In this document: piece by piece, positions 35,250 to 46,145 of the stretch
Layout of the letters: each line of letters starts with the position of its first letter
Position numbering within the stretch: the first letter of the stretch is position 1
Assembly (NCBI GenBank): GCA_902612345.1
Contig: CACMDE010000004.1
Location: 1 to 64,000, forward strand
Source of the DNA: an uncultured Pelagibacteraceae bacterium
GTDB lineage: Bacteria > Pseudomonadota > Alphaproteobacteria > Pelagibacterales > Pelagibacteraceae
Direction: 5' to 3'
Length of the DNA stretch: 64,000 bases
Notes under the pieces: model-generated
What the model saw: only the letters and a program-made list of their open reading frames with translations
The model's database searches: none
Told to the model about the DNA's origin: nothing
Program-made: the position numbers and the translations under genes

Positions 35250-36527
35250 TTAAGCTCTAATCGTTGGTAAACAATAGAAATCAGCAGTATCTATTTTAGA
35301 AGAATATTGTCTTCGCATGTTCCATCTTTTTTGAACACCTGCACTTGCAAGACTTAAGGTTGATCTTCCATATCTATAATTAGTATTATCAATAGATCTC
35401 ATTAAACTATTTATCTTTTCATCTTTATCTGTTGAGAATAAATTTTTCTTTCCTTCTTCATTGGATAAACCTGTAAGCATCACACCTGCTTTCTGATATC
35501 GATATCCGTTTCTAAAAATACTATCTAAAATCGACATTGCTGCTTTAACAGTCTCAATACTATTGTTTGTTGCAATCGGAAAATCTAACGTTTTTGAATT
35601 TGAATAGTATCCAAAGTTTCTTTGGAAAGGACTTGTCCTAACAAAAACTGTAATTGCTTTTGCAACCAAAGATTCTGATCTAATTTTTTCAGATGCATTT
35701 AAACAATAATTTGCAACTGCTTCCCTTAGTTCCTGAAACTTTTCAACTCTTTTTCCGAATGATCTTGATACAACACAACTTTTTCTTTTTGACGTTGTAG
35801 TTTCTAAATTAATACAAGGAATCCCTCTTAGCTCCATTGCAGTTCTCGAGCTTAAAACATTTGAACTTTTTTTAATCCATGTATTAGATTTATTTTTAAG
35901 CTGTTTTGCATTGTAAATTCCATTTTTTTGGTAAAATTTGGTCAATTGTTTCCCAACTCCCCAAACATCATTAATTTCTACTTTCTCTAAAATTGGATCA
36001 ATATTTTCAATTCCAATTAAACTAGCCACACCTGATTGTGTTTTCTTTGCAATATGATTTGCAACTTTACTTAAGGTTTTTGTTTTAGCAATCCCAATAC
36101 TAGTTGGTATTCCTGTCCATTGTAAAACTGTAGCTCTAATTTCTTTTCCAACTTTTTCAACTTCTTGATCAGTAAAATTAGATAAATCTAAAAATGCCTC
36201 ATCAATTGAATAAACTTCAATATCAGAATTAAATCTTTTAAGTGTTCTCATTACTCTTCTTGAAATATCACCATACAAAGAATAATTTGATGAAAAAACT
36301 TGTACATTATTTTTTATAATAATATCTTTTCCTTTAAAATAAGGCTCACCCATTTTAATACCTAAAGCTTTTGCTTCATTAGATCTTGATATTATACAGC
36401 CATCATTATTTGATAAAACAACAACAGGTTTTTTTCTTATTTTGGGATTGAATAATCTTTCACAAGAAACATAAAAAGAATTACAATCAACTAGCGCTAT
36501 TTTCTTAGTACACTGAGTGGATGACAT
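35250..36527 (-). CDS. umuC: UmuC-like Y-family DNA polymerase V subunit
   Basis: ALVDCNSFYVSCERLFNP, LSNNDGCIISRS, YSIDEAFLDL. Confidence 0.96.
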   Translation of the reverse strand: MSSTQCTKKIALVDCNSFYVSCERLFNPKIRKKPVVVLSNNDGCIISRSNEAKALGIKMGEPYFKGKDIIIKNNVQVFSSNYSLYGDISRRVMRTLKRFNSDIEVYSIDEAFLDLSNFTDQEVEKVGKEIRATVLQWTGIPTSIGIAKTKTLSKVANHIAKKTQSGVASLIGIENIDPILEKVEINDVWGVGKQLTKFYQKNGIYNAKQLKNKSNTWIKKSSNVLSSRTAMELRGIPCINLETTTSKRKSCVVSRSFGKRVEKFQELREAVANYCLNASEKIRSESLVAKAITVFVRTSPFQRNFGYYSNSKTLDFPIATNNSIETVKAAMSILDSIFRNGYRYQKAGVMLTGLSNEEGKKNLFSTDKDEKINSLMRSIDNTNYRYGRSTLSLASAGVQKRWNMRRQYSSKIDTADFYCLPTIRA

Positions 36528-36900
36528 AAGTAACTACTCCCCATATAAAAATATCTTCTTCTTCATTAATTAAAATTCGATCATCAAAGTTTTTAGAGCC
36601 TGATGTTAAAAACTTTTTATCTCTTTCTTGAACTAAAGTTTTAACCACAAGTTCATCATGAACATTTGCGATAACAGTTGAATAATCTCTTGGTGTTAAA
36701 CTCTTATCTACAACTAATAAATCACCATCATTAATACCCACATCAACCATTGACTTTCCTTGAACTCTGATAATGAAGGTTGCTGGAACATTTTTTATTA
36801 AGTGAACATTTAGATCTATATCCTCCTCAATATAGTCTGTTGCAGGGGATGGAAAACCCGCGCCAGCCTTGTGTAAATAGTATGGTATTGTTAGTTTCAT
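36505..36900 (-). CDS. umuD: UmuD-like S24 autoprotease
   Basis: Ala-Gly cleavage site KAGAGFPSP, GKSMVDVGINDGDLLVVD catalytic Ser region; overlaps umuC. Confidence 0.94.
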   Translation of the reverse strand: MKLTIPYYLHKAGAGFPSPATDYIEEDIDLNVHLIKNVPATFIIRVQGKSMVDVGINDGDLLVVDKSLTPRDYSTVIANVHDELVVKTLVQERDKKFLTSGSKNFDDRILINEEEDIFIWGVVTYVIHSVY

Positions 36901-36904
36901 AAAT

Positions 36905-36919
36905 GTTCTTATTTTGTTC
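36905..36919 (-). promoter_or_regulatory. Candidate LexA/SOS box GTTC-N7-GTTC upstream of umuDC
   Basis: + strand GTTCttattttGTTC, exact match to the alphaproteobacterial SOS-box consensus. Confidence 0.85.
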
Positions 36920-36928
36920 TCTAATATT

Positions 36929-36955
36929 ATTATAGAAGTTATCTACTAGTGTCAA
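36929..36955 (-). promoter_or_regulatory. Near-consensus sigma70-type promoter for umuDC
   Basis: On minus strand: TTGACA (36955-36950), 15-bp spacer, TATAAT (36934-36929). Confidence 0.65.
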
Positions 36956-36978
36956 TTAGGTTGTATTTTGAGTCTGTA

Positions 36979-37000
36979 AGTGAATCAAAAGTGAATCAAA
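36979..37000 (+). repeat. Tandem 11-bp direct repeat (AGTGAATCAAA x2)
   Basis: AGTGAATCAAAAGTGAATCAAA, exact two-copy tandem in the umuD / SOUL-gene divergent intergenic region. Confidence 0.9.
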
Positions 37001-37073
37001 ACGAGAACATATAAACTACATATTGTGCTATTGTGGATAACTTAAACCAAGGATAGTTTAAAAATATACTAAA

Positions 37074-37631
37074 ATGAAAAAATTTTTATCAATTATTATC
37101 TTCAATTTAATTATAGTTTCAAATTCTATGGCTACTGAGCAACTTAAATATGAGACATTAGATGTAAATGAGATTTATGAAATTAGAAAATATTCTGACC
37201 GTTTAGTTATTGAAACAAAAACGTCTAACCAAAATAGTAGCTTTAGAAAATTGTTTAATTACATTTCTGGGAGCAACGAAAAAAATCAAGAAATTAAAAT
37301 GACAGCGCCCGTTACTCAAATAAAAAAAAATGGCAACATGACAATGCAATTTTACTTACCATCAGAATTTGATGAGAATAATGTACCAATTCCATCTAAC
37401 TCAGAGGTAAAAGTTTTAAATATGAAAGGTGGCTATTTTGCTGCCATTACTTATTCTGGGCGAGCATCTGATAAAAATTTTATTAAATATAAAGAAATTT
37501 TGGAAAATCAATTAAAAGAAGATAAAATAACAATATTGAGCCCACCTATAAGGGCAACTTACAATTCACCCTTTACTTTACCCATGTTACGAAGAAACGA
37601 AGTAATGTTTGAAATTGAAAGAAATACATAA
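37074..37631 (+). CDS. SOUL family heme-binding protein (secreted)
   Basis: Signal peptide; EIRKYSDRLVIET, FRKLFNYISGSNEKNQEIKMTAPVTQ, YNSPFTLPMLRRNEV. Confidence 0.92.
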   Translation: MKKFLSIIIFNLIIVSNSMATEQLKYETLDVNEIYEIRKYSDRLVIETKTSNQNSSFRKLFNYISGSNEKNQEIKMTAPVTQIKKNGNMTMQFYLPSEFDENNVPIPSNSEVKVLNMKGGYFAAITYSGRASDKNFIKYKEILENQLKEDKITILSPPIRATYNSPFTLPMLRRNEVMFEIERNT

Positions 37632-37640
37632 GGAGAAACT

Positions 37641-38006
37641 ATGAAAAAATTATCGTGTCATTGTGGAGCAGTAGAGGCCGAGGTTAATGTACCTGAAAAA
37701 TTTGAAAAGGTAATGAGGTGTAATTGTTCAATATGTAAAAGAAAAGGATATGTGATGTCACCAGTTGGTGAAAATGATATGAAAATTATAAAAGGCGAAG
37801 ATAAGTTAACTTTGTATCAATACTATACAAATACAGCTAAACATTTTTTTTGTTCAATTTGTGGAATCTTTACTCATACAAGGCCACGAATTAATCCGAA
37901 ACTTTATATGATAAATATAGCATGTATTGAAGGAGTTGATCCTTTTGAGTATGAAAATGTTTTAGTAAACGATGGCAATAATCATCCACTAGATCAAAAA
38001 AAATAA
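37641..38006 (+). CDS. GFA / CENP-V family glutathione-dependent formaldehyde-activating-like protein
   Basis: SCHCGAVEAEV, RCNCSICKRKGYV, FCSICGIFTHTRPR zinc Cys pattern. Confidence 0.9.
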   Translation: MKKLSCHCGAVEAEVNVPEKFEKVMRCNCSICKRKGYVMSPVGENDMKIIKGEDKLTLYQYYTNTAKHFFCSICGIFTHTRPRINPKLYMINIACIEGVDPFEYENVLVNDGNNHPLDQKK

Positions 38007-38013
38007 TCTATTT

Positions 38014-38943
38014 ATGATATCTGAAGAAAATTGTTATCAAAAAGTAAAATCTAAATGTTTCAAATTCATTTTTTCACAAGAAACTAAAGAAAATAAGTTT
38101 AAAAATAAAGATAGAATGCTAAAGAAATTTTTAATTCCTTTTTGTTTTTGGATTAAGTCAAAAGTTAACGAAAAAAAACCTTTCATTCTAGGTCTGGCAG
38201 GTGGTCAAGGAACTGGTAAAACTACAGTGACATCAATTGTTACAATTATATTAACAAAATATTTTAACTTAAAAGTATTTAAGATTTCAATTGATGACTT
38301 TTACAAAACCAGAAAAGAAAGATCAATCTTATCGAAAAAAATACATCCTTTACTTATGACTAGAGGTGTTCCTGGTACTCATGACACTAAAATAATTTCA
38401 AAATTTTTTAAGGGAGTTAAAAAAAATAAATTTACAAAAATTAGTGTTCCAAAATTTGATAAATCTGTGGATGATAGGTCTTCAAAAAGTAAATGGTATA
38501 AAGTTAGTTTAAAACCAGATGTAATTATTCTAGAAGGTTGGTGCGTAGGTGCTAGAGCTCAAAGTACAAATCAAATAAAAAAACCAATTAACTCATTAGA
38601 AAGAACAAAGGATTATGATTTAAAATGGAGAAAATTTGTAAATTTAAAACTTCAGAGAGAATATAAAAAAATATTTTCTCAACTAAACTCTTTAATTTAT
38701 TTAAAAGCAAAAAATTTTAAAATTCTTCAGCAATGGAGAATAAAGCAAGAAAAGAAATTGTGGCTTAATTCAAAAAAGAAAAAAAACCTTAAAATTATGA
38801 GCAAAGGTGATGTAATTAATTTTATGCAAACTTACCAAAGAATTACTCAAAATATGTTTAAAGACGCGCCAAAATATGCCTCGATTATTTTTAAATTAGA
38901 CAGTAAACATCAGATCAATTCAGCTACTTATAAAAAAAAATGA
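38014..38943 (+). CDS. D-glycerate 3-kinase-like P-loop kinase
   Basis: LGLAGGQGTGKTTVTSIV, SIDDFYKTRKER, HPLLMTRGVPGTHD, ILEGWCVGARAQ. Confidence 0.88.
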   Translation: MISEENCYQKVKSKCFKFIFSQETKENKFKNKDRMLKKFLIPFCFWIKSKVNEKKPFILGLAGGQGTGKTTVTSIVTIILTKYFNLKVFKISIDDFYKTRKERSILSKKIHPLLMTRGVPGTHDTKIISKFFKGVKKNKFTKISVPKFDKSVDDRSSKSKWYKVSLKPDVIILEGWCVGARAQSTNQIKKPINSLERTKDYDLKWRKFVNLKLQREYKKIFSQLNSLIYLKAKNFKILQQWRIKQEKKLWLNSKKKKNLKIMSKGDVINFMQTYQRITQNMFKDAPKYASIIFKLDSKHQINSATYKKK

Positions 38944-40235
38944 AAAATACAATTGCCGCAATACTTATAACATTATTATTTTTTGGAAATGCTTCTGCAC
39001 AAACGATTTTGCAGGCTTTAAAAGAAGCATATAGTAGTAATGTTGAATTAAACGCAGAAAGAGAAAATTTAATTGTATCTGAACAAGATTTAAAAATTAT
39101 TAAAAGTGAATATCTTCCAAGTGCCACAATAACAACTTCAAAAAGTCAAGAAGATACAAATAAACTTACAAATCAATCTGGCGGAAATGCATCTATTAGT
39201 GATGTAGATCCGTTATCAACCTCAATTAAATTAGAACAAACCTTAATTGATTTTGGAAGAGGTGCTGATTATCAAAAGAAAAAAATAGGAATTGATTTAG
39301 CTAAAGAAAAATTACTAAAAAAGGAACAAGAAATATTATATAAAGCAATCGAGGCTTATTCTGGTTTAGTAGCAGCAAAAGAAAAAGAGGAAATTAATAG
39401 AAAAAATGTTGAACTAAAAATATCTCAATTGGAAACCGATAAAATTAGATTAGAAAGAGGAGAGGTTAAATTATCTGATGTTGCACAATCAGAATCTTCA
39501 CTAGCAGGTGCAAAAGCAAAATACATTCAATCTCAAAATGAATTTGTGACTAGTAAATTAAAATATGAGAATGTAATTGGAAGGGTAGATGTAAATACTT
39601 TACAGAAATCAATACAAGCTATTGTAAATATTCCAATAAGTTTAGAAAGTGCTATTGAATTATCAAAAACAAATAATCATGATGTTAAAATTGCTGAACT
39701 AGAACTTAAGCAGGCTGAAAAAGATATTACAATTGCAAAATCAGATTTAGCGCCAACAGCAAGCTTATCTCTTGAAAGATCTTATACTGAAGATCTGAGT
39801 ACTACTTATGATGAAAGAGAAAAAGATGTTTTAAAAGCAACAGTTAGTTGGCCGTTTTATTCTGGAGGAAAAAAATTTGCGATAATAGATAAAAATCAAA
39901 GTATTAAACTAAGGCAAAGATTACTTTTAGATAATGAAATTAAAAATAATTTAACTGAAGTTACAAGCGCCTGGGCCAATCTTCAATCATCTGAAAGTTT
40001 TTTAAATTCTGTGAGATCACAAGTTAAAGCAGCTGAAATCGCAAATGAAGGAATTACAGCTGAATATCTAAGTGGAGCAGGATCAAGATCGACTTTAGAT
40101 GTAATTCAGTCCAACTCTTTGTTATTAAATGCTCAAATCTCATTAGCTAATTCAGAGAGAAATTATCTCCTGGCTCAGTACAATCTCCTAAAATCAATTG
40201 GCTTACTTACTAGTAGCTACTTAAACCTTAAGTAA
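38940..40235 (+). CDS. tolC: TolC family outer membrane efflux protein
   Basis: Signal peptide, repeated coiled-coil/OEP pattern, PLSTSIKLEQTLIDFGRG, SWPFYSGGKKFA. Confidence 0.9.
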   Translation: MKNTIAAILITLLFFGNASAQTILQALKEAYSSNVELNAERENLIVSEQDLKIIKSEYLPSATITTSKSQEDTNKLTNQSGGNASISDVDPLSTSIKLEQTLIDFGRGADYQKKKIGIDLAKEKLLKKEQEILYKAIEAYSGLVAAKEKEEINRKNVELKISQLETDKIRLERGEVKLSDVAQSESSLAGAKAKYIQSQNEFVTSKLKYENVIGRVDVNTLQKSIQAIVNIPISLESAIELSKTNNHDVKIAELELKQAEKDITIAKSDLAPTASLSLERSYTEDLSTTYDEREKDVLKATVSWPFYSGGKKFAIIDKNQSIKLRQRLLLDNEIKNNLTEVTSAWANLQSSESFLNSVRSQVKAAEIANEGITAEYLSGAGSRSTLDVIQSNSLLLNAQISLANSERNYLLAQYNLLKSIGLLTSSYLNLK

Positions 40236-40277
40236 ATCAACGTTTTTTAACTAAAAAAATATTTATATTGCAAATGA

Positions 40278-40292
40278 GAACAAAAGTAGTAC
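40278..40292 (+). promoter_or_regulatory. Candidate degenerate LexA/SOS box upstream of recA
   Basis: GAACaaaagtaGTAC: 7 of 8 conserved positions of GAAC-N7-GAAC; lies 51 bp before the recA ATG. Confidence 0.55.
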
Positions 40293-40342
40293 ATAATAAA
40301 TTATGATTCGACTGTTAAAAAACGTAAAAAAAGAGGAAAAAA

Positions 40343-41461
40343 ATGACGAAAAATAACTTAAAAGTGGTGAAATCCACAAAAGATAAAGAATTGGAAAATA
40401 AAGAAAAAAATAAAGCTTTAGACGCAGCAATAAGCCAAATTACTGATAATTTTGGAAAAGGCTCTGTAATGAAGCTTGGTCAACAAAAAGCTATGGATGT
40501 AGAGTCAGTTTCTACAGGATCTTTAAGTTTAGATTTGGCATTAGGAATTGGTGGACTTCCAAAAGGAAGAATTATTGAAATTTATGGACCAGAGTCATCT
40601 GGAAAAACAACATTAGCGTTACAAGTAGTTGCTGAGGCTCAAAAAGCAGGCGGTATTTGTGGCTTTGTTGATGCAGAGCATGCTTTAGATCCAGTTTATG
40701 CTAAAAAATTAGGCGTAGATACTGAAGAGTTATTAATTTCCCAACCAGATACTGGTGAACAAGCGCTAGAAATCACTGATACTTTAATTAAATCAGGTTC
40801 AATGTCAGTACTTGTTGTTGACTCTGTAGCGGCGTTAACTCCAAGAGCTGAAATAGAAGGTGATATGGGAGATCATCATGTTGGTCTTCAAGCAAGATTA
40901 ATGAGTCAAGCTTTAAGAAAGCTAACAGGCTCAATTTCACGAACAAATACAATGGTTATTTTCATTAACCAAATAAGAATGAAAATTGGCGTTATGTTCG
41001 GTAGCCCGGAAACTACATCAGGTGGTAACTCTTTAAAATTCTATTCTTCTGTTAGAATGGATATTAGAAGAACTGGAGCAATTAAAGATAAAGATGAAGT
41101 AATTGGAAACACAACAAGAGTAAAAGTTGTGAAAAATAAAGTTGCACCACCATTTAAAGTTGTTGAATTTGACTTAATGTATGGAAAAGGAATTAGCAAA
41201 ACAGGTGAGTTGATTGATTTAGGCGTTAAAGCTGAAATAGTTGAAAAATCAGGTGCTTGGTATGCTTATAAAGGTGAAAAAATTGGCCAAGGCAAAGAAA
41301 ATGCAAAACTTTATCTTGAACAAAATCCAAAAGCAGCTGCTGAAATTGAAATGACCATAAGAGAAAAAGCAGGATTGATATCCAAAAAAATAGAAGGAAA
41401 TCCTATCGAAAAAGAAAAAGTAGTACCTGCTGAAGAAGAAGCACCTTCCAAAAAAAATTAG
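40343..41461 (+). CDS. recA: Recombinase RecA
   Basis: [62 protein letters not shown]. Confidence 0.98.
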   Translation: MTKNNLKVVKSTKDKELENKEKNKALDAAISQITDNFGKGSVMKLGQQKAMDVESVSTGSLSLDLALGIGGLPKGRIIEIYGPESSGKTTLALQVVAEAQKAGGICGFVDAEHALDPVYAKKLGVDTEELLISQPDTGEQALEITDTLIKSGSMSVLVVDSVAALTPRAEIEGDMGDHHVGLQARLMSQALRKLTGSISRTNTMVIFINQIRMKIGVMFGSPETTSGGNSLKFYSSVRMDIRRTGAIKDKDEVIGNTTRVKVVKNKVAPPFKVVEFDLMYGKGISKTGELIDLGVKAEIVEKSGAWYAYKGEKIGQGKENAKLYLEQNPKAAAEIEMTIREKAGLISKKIEGNPIEKEKVVPAEEEAPSKKN

Positions 41462-41480
41462 CAGATAACTTTTAGTTGTT

Positions 41481-41509
41481 TAAAAGGGCGCTCGAAAGGG
41501 CGCCTTTTT
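41481..41509 (+). terminator. Rho-independent terminator after recA
   Basis: AAAAGGGCGC-TCGAAAGG-GCGCCTTTTT GC-rich hairpin (one bulged G) with T tract. Confidence 0.85.
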
Positions 41510-41559
41510 CCCATATAGATATATAGACATAGAAAAAAAAAGCTGTATTTTTAGAGAAT

Positions 41560-44223
41560 ATGGCAAAAACACTAAATGAAATAAGAACTACTTTTCTAAA
41601 GTATTTTGAAAAAAATAATCACACTATTGTGGAGTCTAGTAATTTAGTTCCTAATAATGACCCTACATTGATGTTTGCTAATTCAGGAATGGTCCAGTTC
41701 AAAAATGTATTCACAGGACTTGAGAAAAGAGATTATGTTCGTGCAACTACCTCACAAAAATGTGTTAGAGCTGGTGGAAAACACAATGATTTAGAAAATG
41801 TTGGGTATACACCTAGACACCATACGTTCTTTGAAATGCTTGGTAATTTTTCATTTGGCGATTATTTTAAAGATCAAGCAATAGAACTAGCATGGAATTT
41901 AGTTACTAAAGATTTTGGGATTGATAAAAATAGGCTTTATGTAACAGTTTTTAATGAAGATGATGAAGCATTTAACTTTTGGAAAAAAATTGCAGGCTTA
42001 AGTGAAAACAAGATAATTAGAATACCAACCTCAGATAATTTTTGGTCGATGGGGGAAACTGGTCCATGCGGCCCTTGTTCTGAAATCTTTTTTGATCATG
42101 GAGATAAGTTAAAAGGTGGTTTGCCAGGTACAAAAGATCAAGATGGCGATCGTTACATAGAAATATGGAATCTCGTATTTATGCAGTTCGAGCAGATTAC
42201 AAAAGATAAAAGAATTAATTTACCAAAACCATCTGTAGATACTGGAATGGGTTTAGAGAGAATTGCAGCCTTGTTACAAGGAACTCACGACAACTATGAA
42301 ACAGATCATTTTAAAAAAATTATAAGTGCTACATCTGAAGCTGTTAAAAAGAAGCCAGATCAAAATAATTTATCAAGTTTTAGAGTTATAGCTGACCATT
42401 TAAGAGCAAGCTCATTTCTAATTGCCGAAGGAGTTTTGCCTTCAAACGAAGGAAGAGGATATGTTCTTAGAAGAATAATGCGAAGAGGAATGAGACACTC
42501 CCATCTACTTGGATCTAAAGAACCAATTTTTTATAATATTTTTAAAACATTAATGGATGAGATGGCTGGAAACTATCCAGAACTCAAAAGAGCAGAAGCT
42601 TTAATTAAAGAAACTTTAAAAATGGAAGAGGAAAAATTTTTAGTTCTTCTTGAAAGGGGAATGAAAATACTAGATGAAGAAATTATAAAAATAGATAAAG
42701 TTTTACCAGGTGAAGTTGCTTTTAAACTTTATGACACTTATGGATTTCCTTTAGATTTAACTCAAGACATTTTAAAAAATAAATCACTAGAAATAGATAA
42801 TAAAAAATTTGATGACCTAATGAAACAAAGCAGGGAACTAGCAAAGAAAAATTGGAAAGGTTCTGGAGATAGCGCGGTTGATGATATTTGGTTTGCAATT
42901 AGAGACAAATTGGGGGCAACTGAGTTTCTTGGGTATGAAACTGATCAAGCAGAGGGAGTTGTTAAATCTCTTTTAAAAAACAACAAACAAGTTGAGTCTT
43001 TAAAATCAGGAGATGAAGGTATGATTATTTTAAATCAAACACCTTTTTATGGAGAATCTGGAGGACAAGTAGGTGACACAGGAGAAATAAGCTCAAATAA
43101 TTGTAAATTTGAAGTTTCAGATGTTCAGAAAAAATTAGGAGATCTGTTTGTTCACTATGGAAAAGTAATTTCTGGTGAAATTAAAATAAATGAAAGTGTT
43201 GAATTAAAAATTGATGTTGATCGAAGAGAAAATATAAGAGCCTATCATTCAGCGACACATTTACTACATGAGTCATTGAGAAGAGTTTTAGGAACTCATG
43301 TGACACAAAAAGGATCTTTAGTTGATGCAGATAGACTAAGATTTGACTTTAGTCATATGAAGCCAATCACAAATGATGAAATAGATAAAATAGAGAATTA
43401 TGTTAACTCAATGGTTGACACAAAATCAGATGTAAAAACAAGGCTAATGACGCCTAAGGAAGCAGTAGATAATGGTGCATTAGCATTATTTGGAGAAAAA
43501 TATGGTGAAGAAGTGAGAGTTTTATCAATGGGAAATGAAAAAAATAATTATTTTTCTACAGAGCTATGTGGAGGAACGCATGTGAGGAATACAGGTGATA
43601 TTGGTAAGTTTAAAATAATAAGTCAATCATCTATTGCGGCAGGAGTAAGAAGAGTAGAGGCGTTAAGAGAAAAGCAATTAGATAATTATTTAATAAATAA
43701 ACAAGAAACTCATCAATCCAATATTCAAAAAAATGAAAAAATCATAGATGAATTGTCAAATAAAATTATCAAATCAGGAATTAAACCAATTCTTGATAAA
43801 GATGATAAATTAGAATTAATCAAATCTCTTACAAAACAACTAGAAAATATAAATATTCAAAACGTCCTAAATGACAAGTCAAAAAATATAATTTGCGACG
43901 ATACTATAAAAAATATTAATGTTAGATTTCAGAGAATATATGATTTACCTTTAAAAGAATTAAGAAAACTAGTCGACAAGGGTAAAAAAGAATTAAAAGA
44001 AGGAATCGTAATTATTTTTGCTAGTAATGAAAATAAAGTTGGTTTAGCTGTCGGTATTACCGAAGGACTTACAATTAAATATGATTCTGTTCAATTTGTT
44101 CAAGCAGGATCCAAAATTATTGGAGGAACCGGAGGTGGAGGAAGACCAGATTTTGCTCAAGCGGGTGGAAATGATGAAAATAAAATAAATGAGGCCTTTT
44201 CTAAATTAAAATCTTTAATTTAA
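41560..44223 (+). CDS. alaS: Alanyl-tRNA synthetase
   Basis: [60 protein letters not shown]. Confidence 0.98.
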   Translation: MAKTLNEIRTTFLKYFEKNNHTIVESSNLVPNNDPTLMFANSGMVQFKNVFTGLEKRDYVRATTSQKCVRAGGKHNDLENVGYTPRHHTFFEMLGNFSFGDYFKDQAIELAWNLVTKDFGIDKNRLYVTVFNEDDEAFNFWKKIAGLSENKIIRIPTSDNFWSMGETGPCGPCSEIFFDHGDKLKGGLPGTKDQDGDRYIEIWNLVFMQFEQITKDKRINLPKPSVDTGMGLERIAALLQGTHDNYETDHFKKIISATSEAVKKKPDQNNLSSFRVIADHLRASSFLIAEGVLPSNEGRGYVLRRIMRRGMRHSHLLGSKEPIFYNIFKTLMDEMAGNYPELKRAEALIKETLKMEEEKFLVLLERGMKILDEEIIKIDKVLPGEVAFKLYDTYGFPLDLTQDILKNKSLEIDNKKFDDLMKQSRELAKKNWKGSGDSAVDDIWFAIRDKLGATEFLGYETDQAEGVVKSLLKNNKQVESLKSGDEGMIILNQTPFYGESGGQVGDTGEISSNNCKFEVSDVQKKLGDLFVHYGKVISGEIKINESVELKIDVDRRENIRAYHSATHLLHESLRRVLGTHVTQKGSLVDADRLRFDFSHMKPITNDEIDKIENYVNSMVDTKSDVKTRLMTPKEAVDNGALALFGEKYGEEVRVLSMGNEKNNYFSTELCGGTHVRNTGDIGKFKIISQSSIAAGVRRVEALREKQLDNYLINKQETHQSNIQKNEKIIDELSNKIIKSGIKPILDKDDKLELIKSLTKQLENINIQNVLNDKSKNIICDDTIKNINVRFQRIYDLPLKELRKLVDKGKKELKEGIVIIFASNENKVGLAVGITEGLTIKYDSVQFVQAGSKIIGGTGGGGRPDFAQAGGNDENKINEAFSKLKSLI

Positions 44224-45429
44224 TTTATTTTTTAACCTACCATCTAATTCATCTAGGAATTGGCTGGTATTTAAAAATTTGGTAGATGCACTTAATAAAA
44301 TTGCTAAATCTTTTGTCATTAAGCCATCTTCCACAGAATCGATACAAACTTTTTCTAGCGTTTCAGAAAATTTAATTAATTCATTGTTATTGTCCAATTT
44401 TCCTCTATGAGCTAAGCCTCTTGTCCAAGCAAAAATAGATGCTATAGGATTAGTTGAGGTTTCCTTTCCTTGTTGATGCATTCTATAGTGTCTAGTAACA
44501 GTACCATGTGCCGCTTCAGCTTCCATCGTTTTTCCATCTGGCGCCAATAATACACTTGTCATTAATCCTAACGAACCATATCCTTGAGCAACTGTATCTG
44601 ACTGAACATCTCCATCGTAATTTTTACATGCCCATATATATTTTCCACTCCATTTCATAGCACATGCCACCATGTCATCAATCAATCGATGTTCATAAGT
44701 AATTTTATTTTTTTCAAATTCTTCTCTAAATTCCTCTTTAAATACTTTTTCAAAAATATCCTTAAACCTTCCATCATATTTTTTTAAAATTGTGTTTTTA
44801 GTAGATAGGTATACTGGCCATTTTTTAATTAATCCATAATTTAGACAAGACCTAGCAAAATCTTCTATAGATTTGTCCAAATTATACATAGATAGAGCAA
44901 CACCAGGCCCATTAAAATCAAATACTTCAAATTTTTTTTCATCTTTACCATCTGTTGAAGTCCACTTAAGTTCTAATTTACCTTTTCCAGGTACTAAAAA
45001 GTCAGTTGCTCTGTATTGATCTCCAAAAGCATGTCTACCAATAACAACAGGATCAGTCCATGAGGGAACAAGTTTTGGAATATTTTTACAAATTATTGGT
45101 TCTCTAAATACTGTTCCACCAATAATATTTCTTATTGTTCCATTGGGCGATCGCCACATTTTTTTTAATTTAAATTCTTTTACTCTGGCTTCGTCTGGTG
45201 TAATTGTTGCACACTTAATTCCAACACCAATTTTTTTTATAGCATTAGCACTATCAACAGTAATTTGATCGTTTGTTTTATCTCTACTTTCCATGCCAAG
45301 ATCGTAATATTCGATACCAATGTCTAGATAAGGAAGGATCAGTTTATTCTTAATAAATTCCCAAATAACTCGGGTCATTTCATCGCCATCTAATTCGACG
45401 ACAGGGTTTTTGACCTTAATTTTGCTCAT
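44215..45429 (-). CDS. icd: NADP-dependent isocitrate dehydrogenase
   Basis: [46 protein letters not shown]. Confidence 0.97.
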   Translation of the reverse strand: MSKIKVKNPVVELDGDEMTRVIWEFIKNKLILPYLDIGIEYYDLGMESRDKTNDQITVDSANAIKKIGVGIKCATITPDEARVKEFKLKKMWRSPNGTIRNIIGGTVFREPIICKNIPKLVPSWTDPVVIGRHAFGDQYRATDFLVPGKGKLELKWTSTDGKDEKKFEVFDFNGPGVALSMYNLDKSIEDFARSCLNYGLIKKWPVYLSTKNTILKKYDGRFKDIFEKVFKEEFREEFEKNKITYEHRLIDDMVACAMKWSGKYIWACKNYDGDVQSDTVAQGYGSLGLMTSVLLAPDGKTMEAEAAHGTVTRHYRMHQQGKETSTNPIASIFAWTRGLAHRGKLDNNNELIKFSETLEKVCIDSVEDGLMTKDLAILLSASTKFLNTSQFLDELDGRLKNKLN

Positions 45430-45497
45430 ATTTTAGGTATATCTTTTAATAGACAGTGATTTATATACATGTTTAAAAAAAATTAGCAATAAAGGTT

Positions 45498-46145
45498 ATG
45501 ATTAGTAAAGTCTTTCCAAAAATACACGCTGAGGGATATAAGTTTATAGTTATATTCGGATTAGTGACATTGGTATTATATTTTATTAGTTCTTTTCTAG
45601 GATTAATAGGTTTAGTGTTAACTATCTGGTGTTATTATTTCTTTAGAGACCCAGAAAGAAAATCAATTAATAGCGAAGATTATCTTGTTAGCCCAGCTGA
45701 TGGTGAGATAATAAAAGTTGAAGAAGTTAATGGACCAAAAGAATTAGGTTTAGAAAATAAAAAAATGACAAAAATTAGTGTTTTCATGAATGTATTTGAT
45801 TGTCATGTAAATAGATCTCCATGTTCTGGTTCAATTTCAGAAATAAATTATGTAGCAGGAAAATTTATTAATGCTTCTATGGATAAAGCTAGCGAAGATA
45901 ATGAAAGATGTTACTACAAAATTAAAAACTCTTTTGGTGAGGATGTAATTGTAGTTCAAATAGCGGGTCTAATTGCGAGAAGAATTGTGACTGAATGTTC
46001 TAAGGATGATGTTATTCAGCAAGGATCAAGAATTGGCATGATTAGATTTGGAAGTAGAGCAGATATATATTTTGAGAATTATAAACCTCTTGTTAAGTTA
46101 GAGCAAAGATCGTTAGCAGGAGAAACATTGCTAGCAAAAAGATAA
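45498..46145 (+). CDS. psd: Phosphatidylserine decarboxylase
   Basis: FFRDPER, SPADGEI, NVFDCHVNRSP, C-terminal RFGSRADIYF (GS processing site). Confidence 0.95.
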   Translation: MISKVFPKIHAEGYKFIVIFGLVTLVLYFISSFLGLIGLVLTIWCYYFFRDPERKSINSEDYLVSPADGEIIKVEEVNGPKELGLENKKMTKISVFMNVFDCHVNRSPCSGSISEINYVAGKFINASMDKASEDNERCYYKIKNSFGEDVIVVQIAGLIARRIVTECSKDDVIQQGSRIGMIRFGSRADIYFENYKPLVKLEQRSLAGETLLAKR

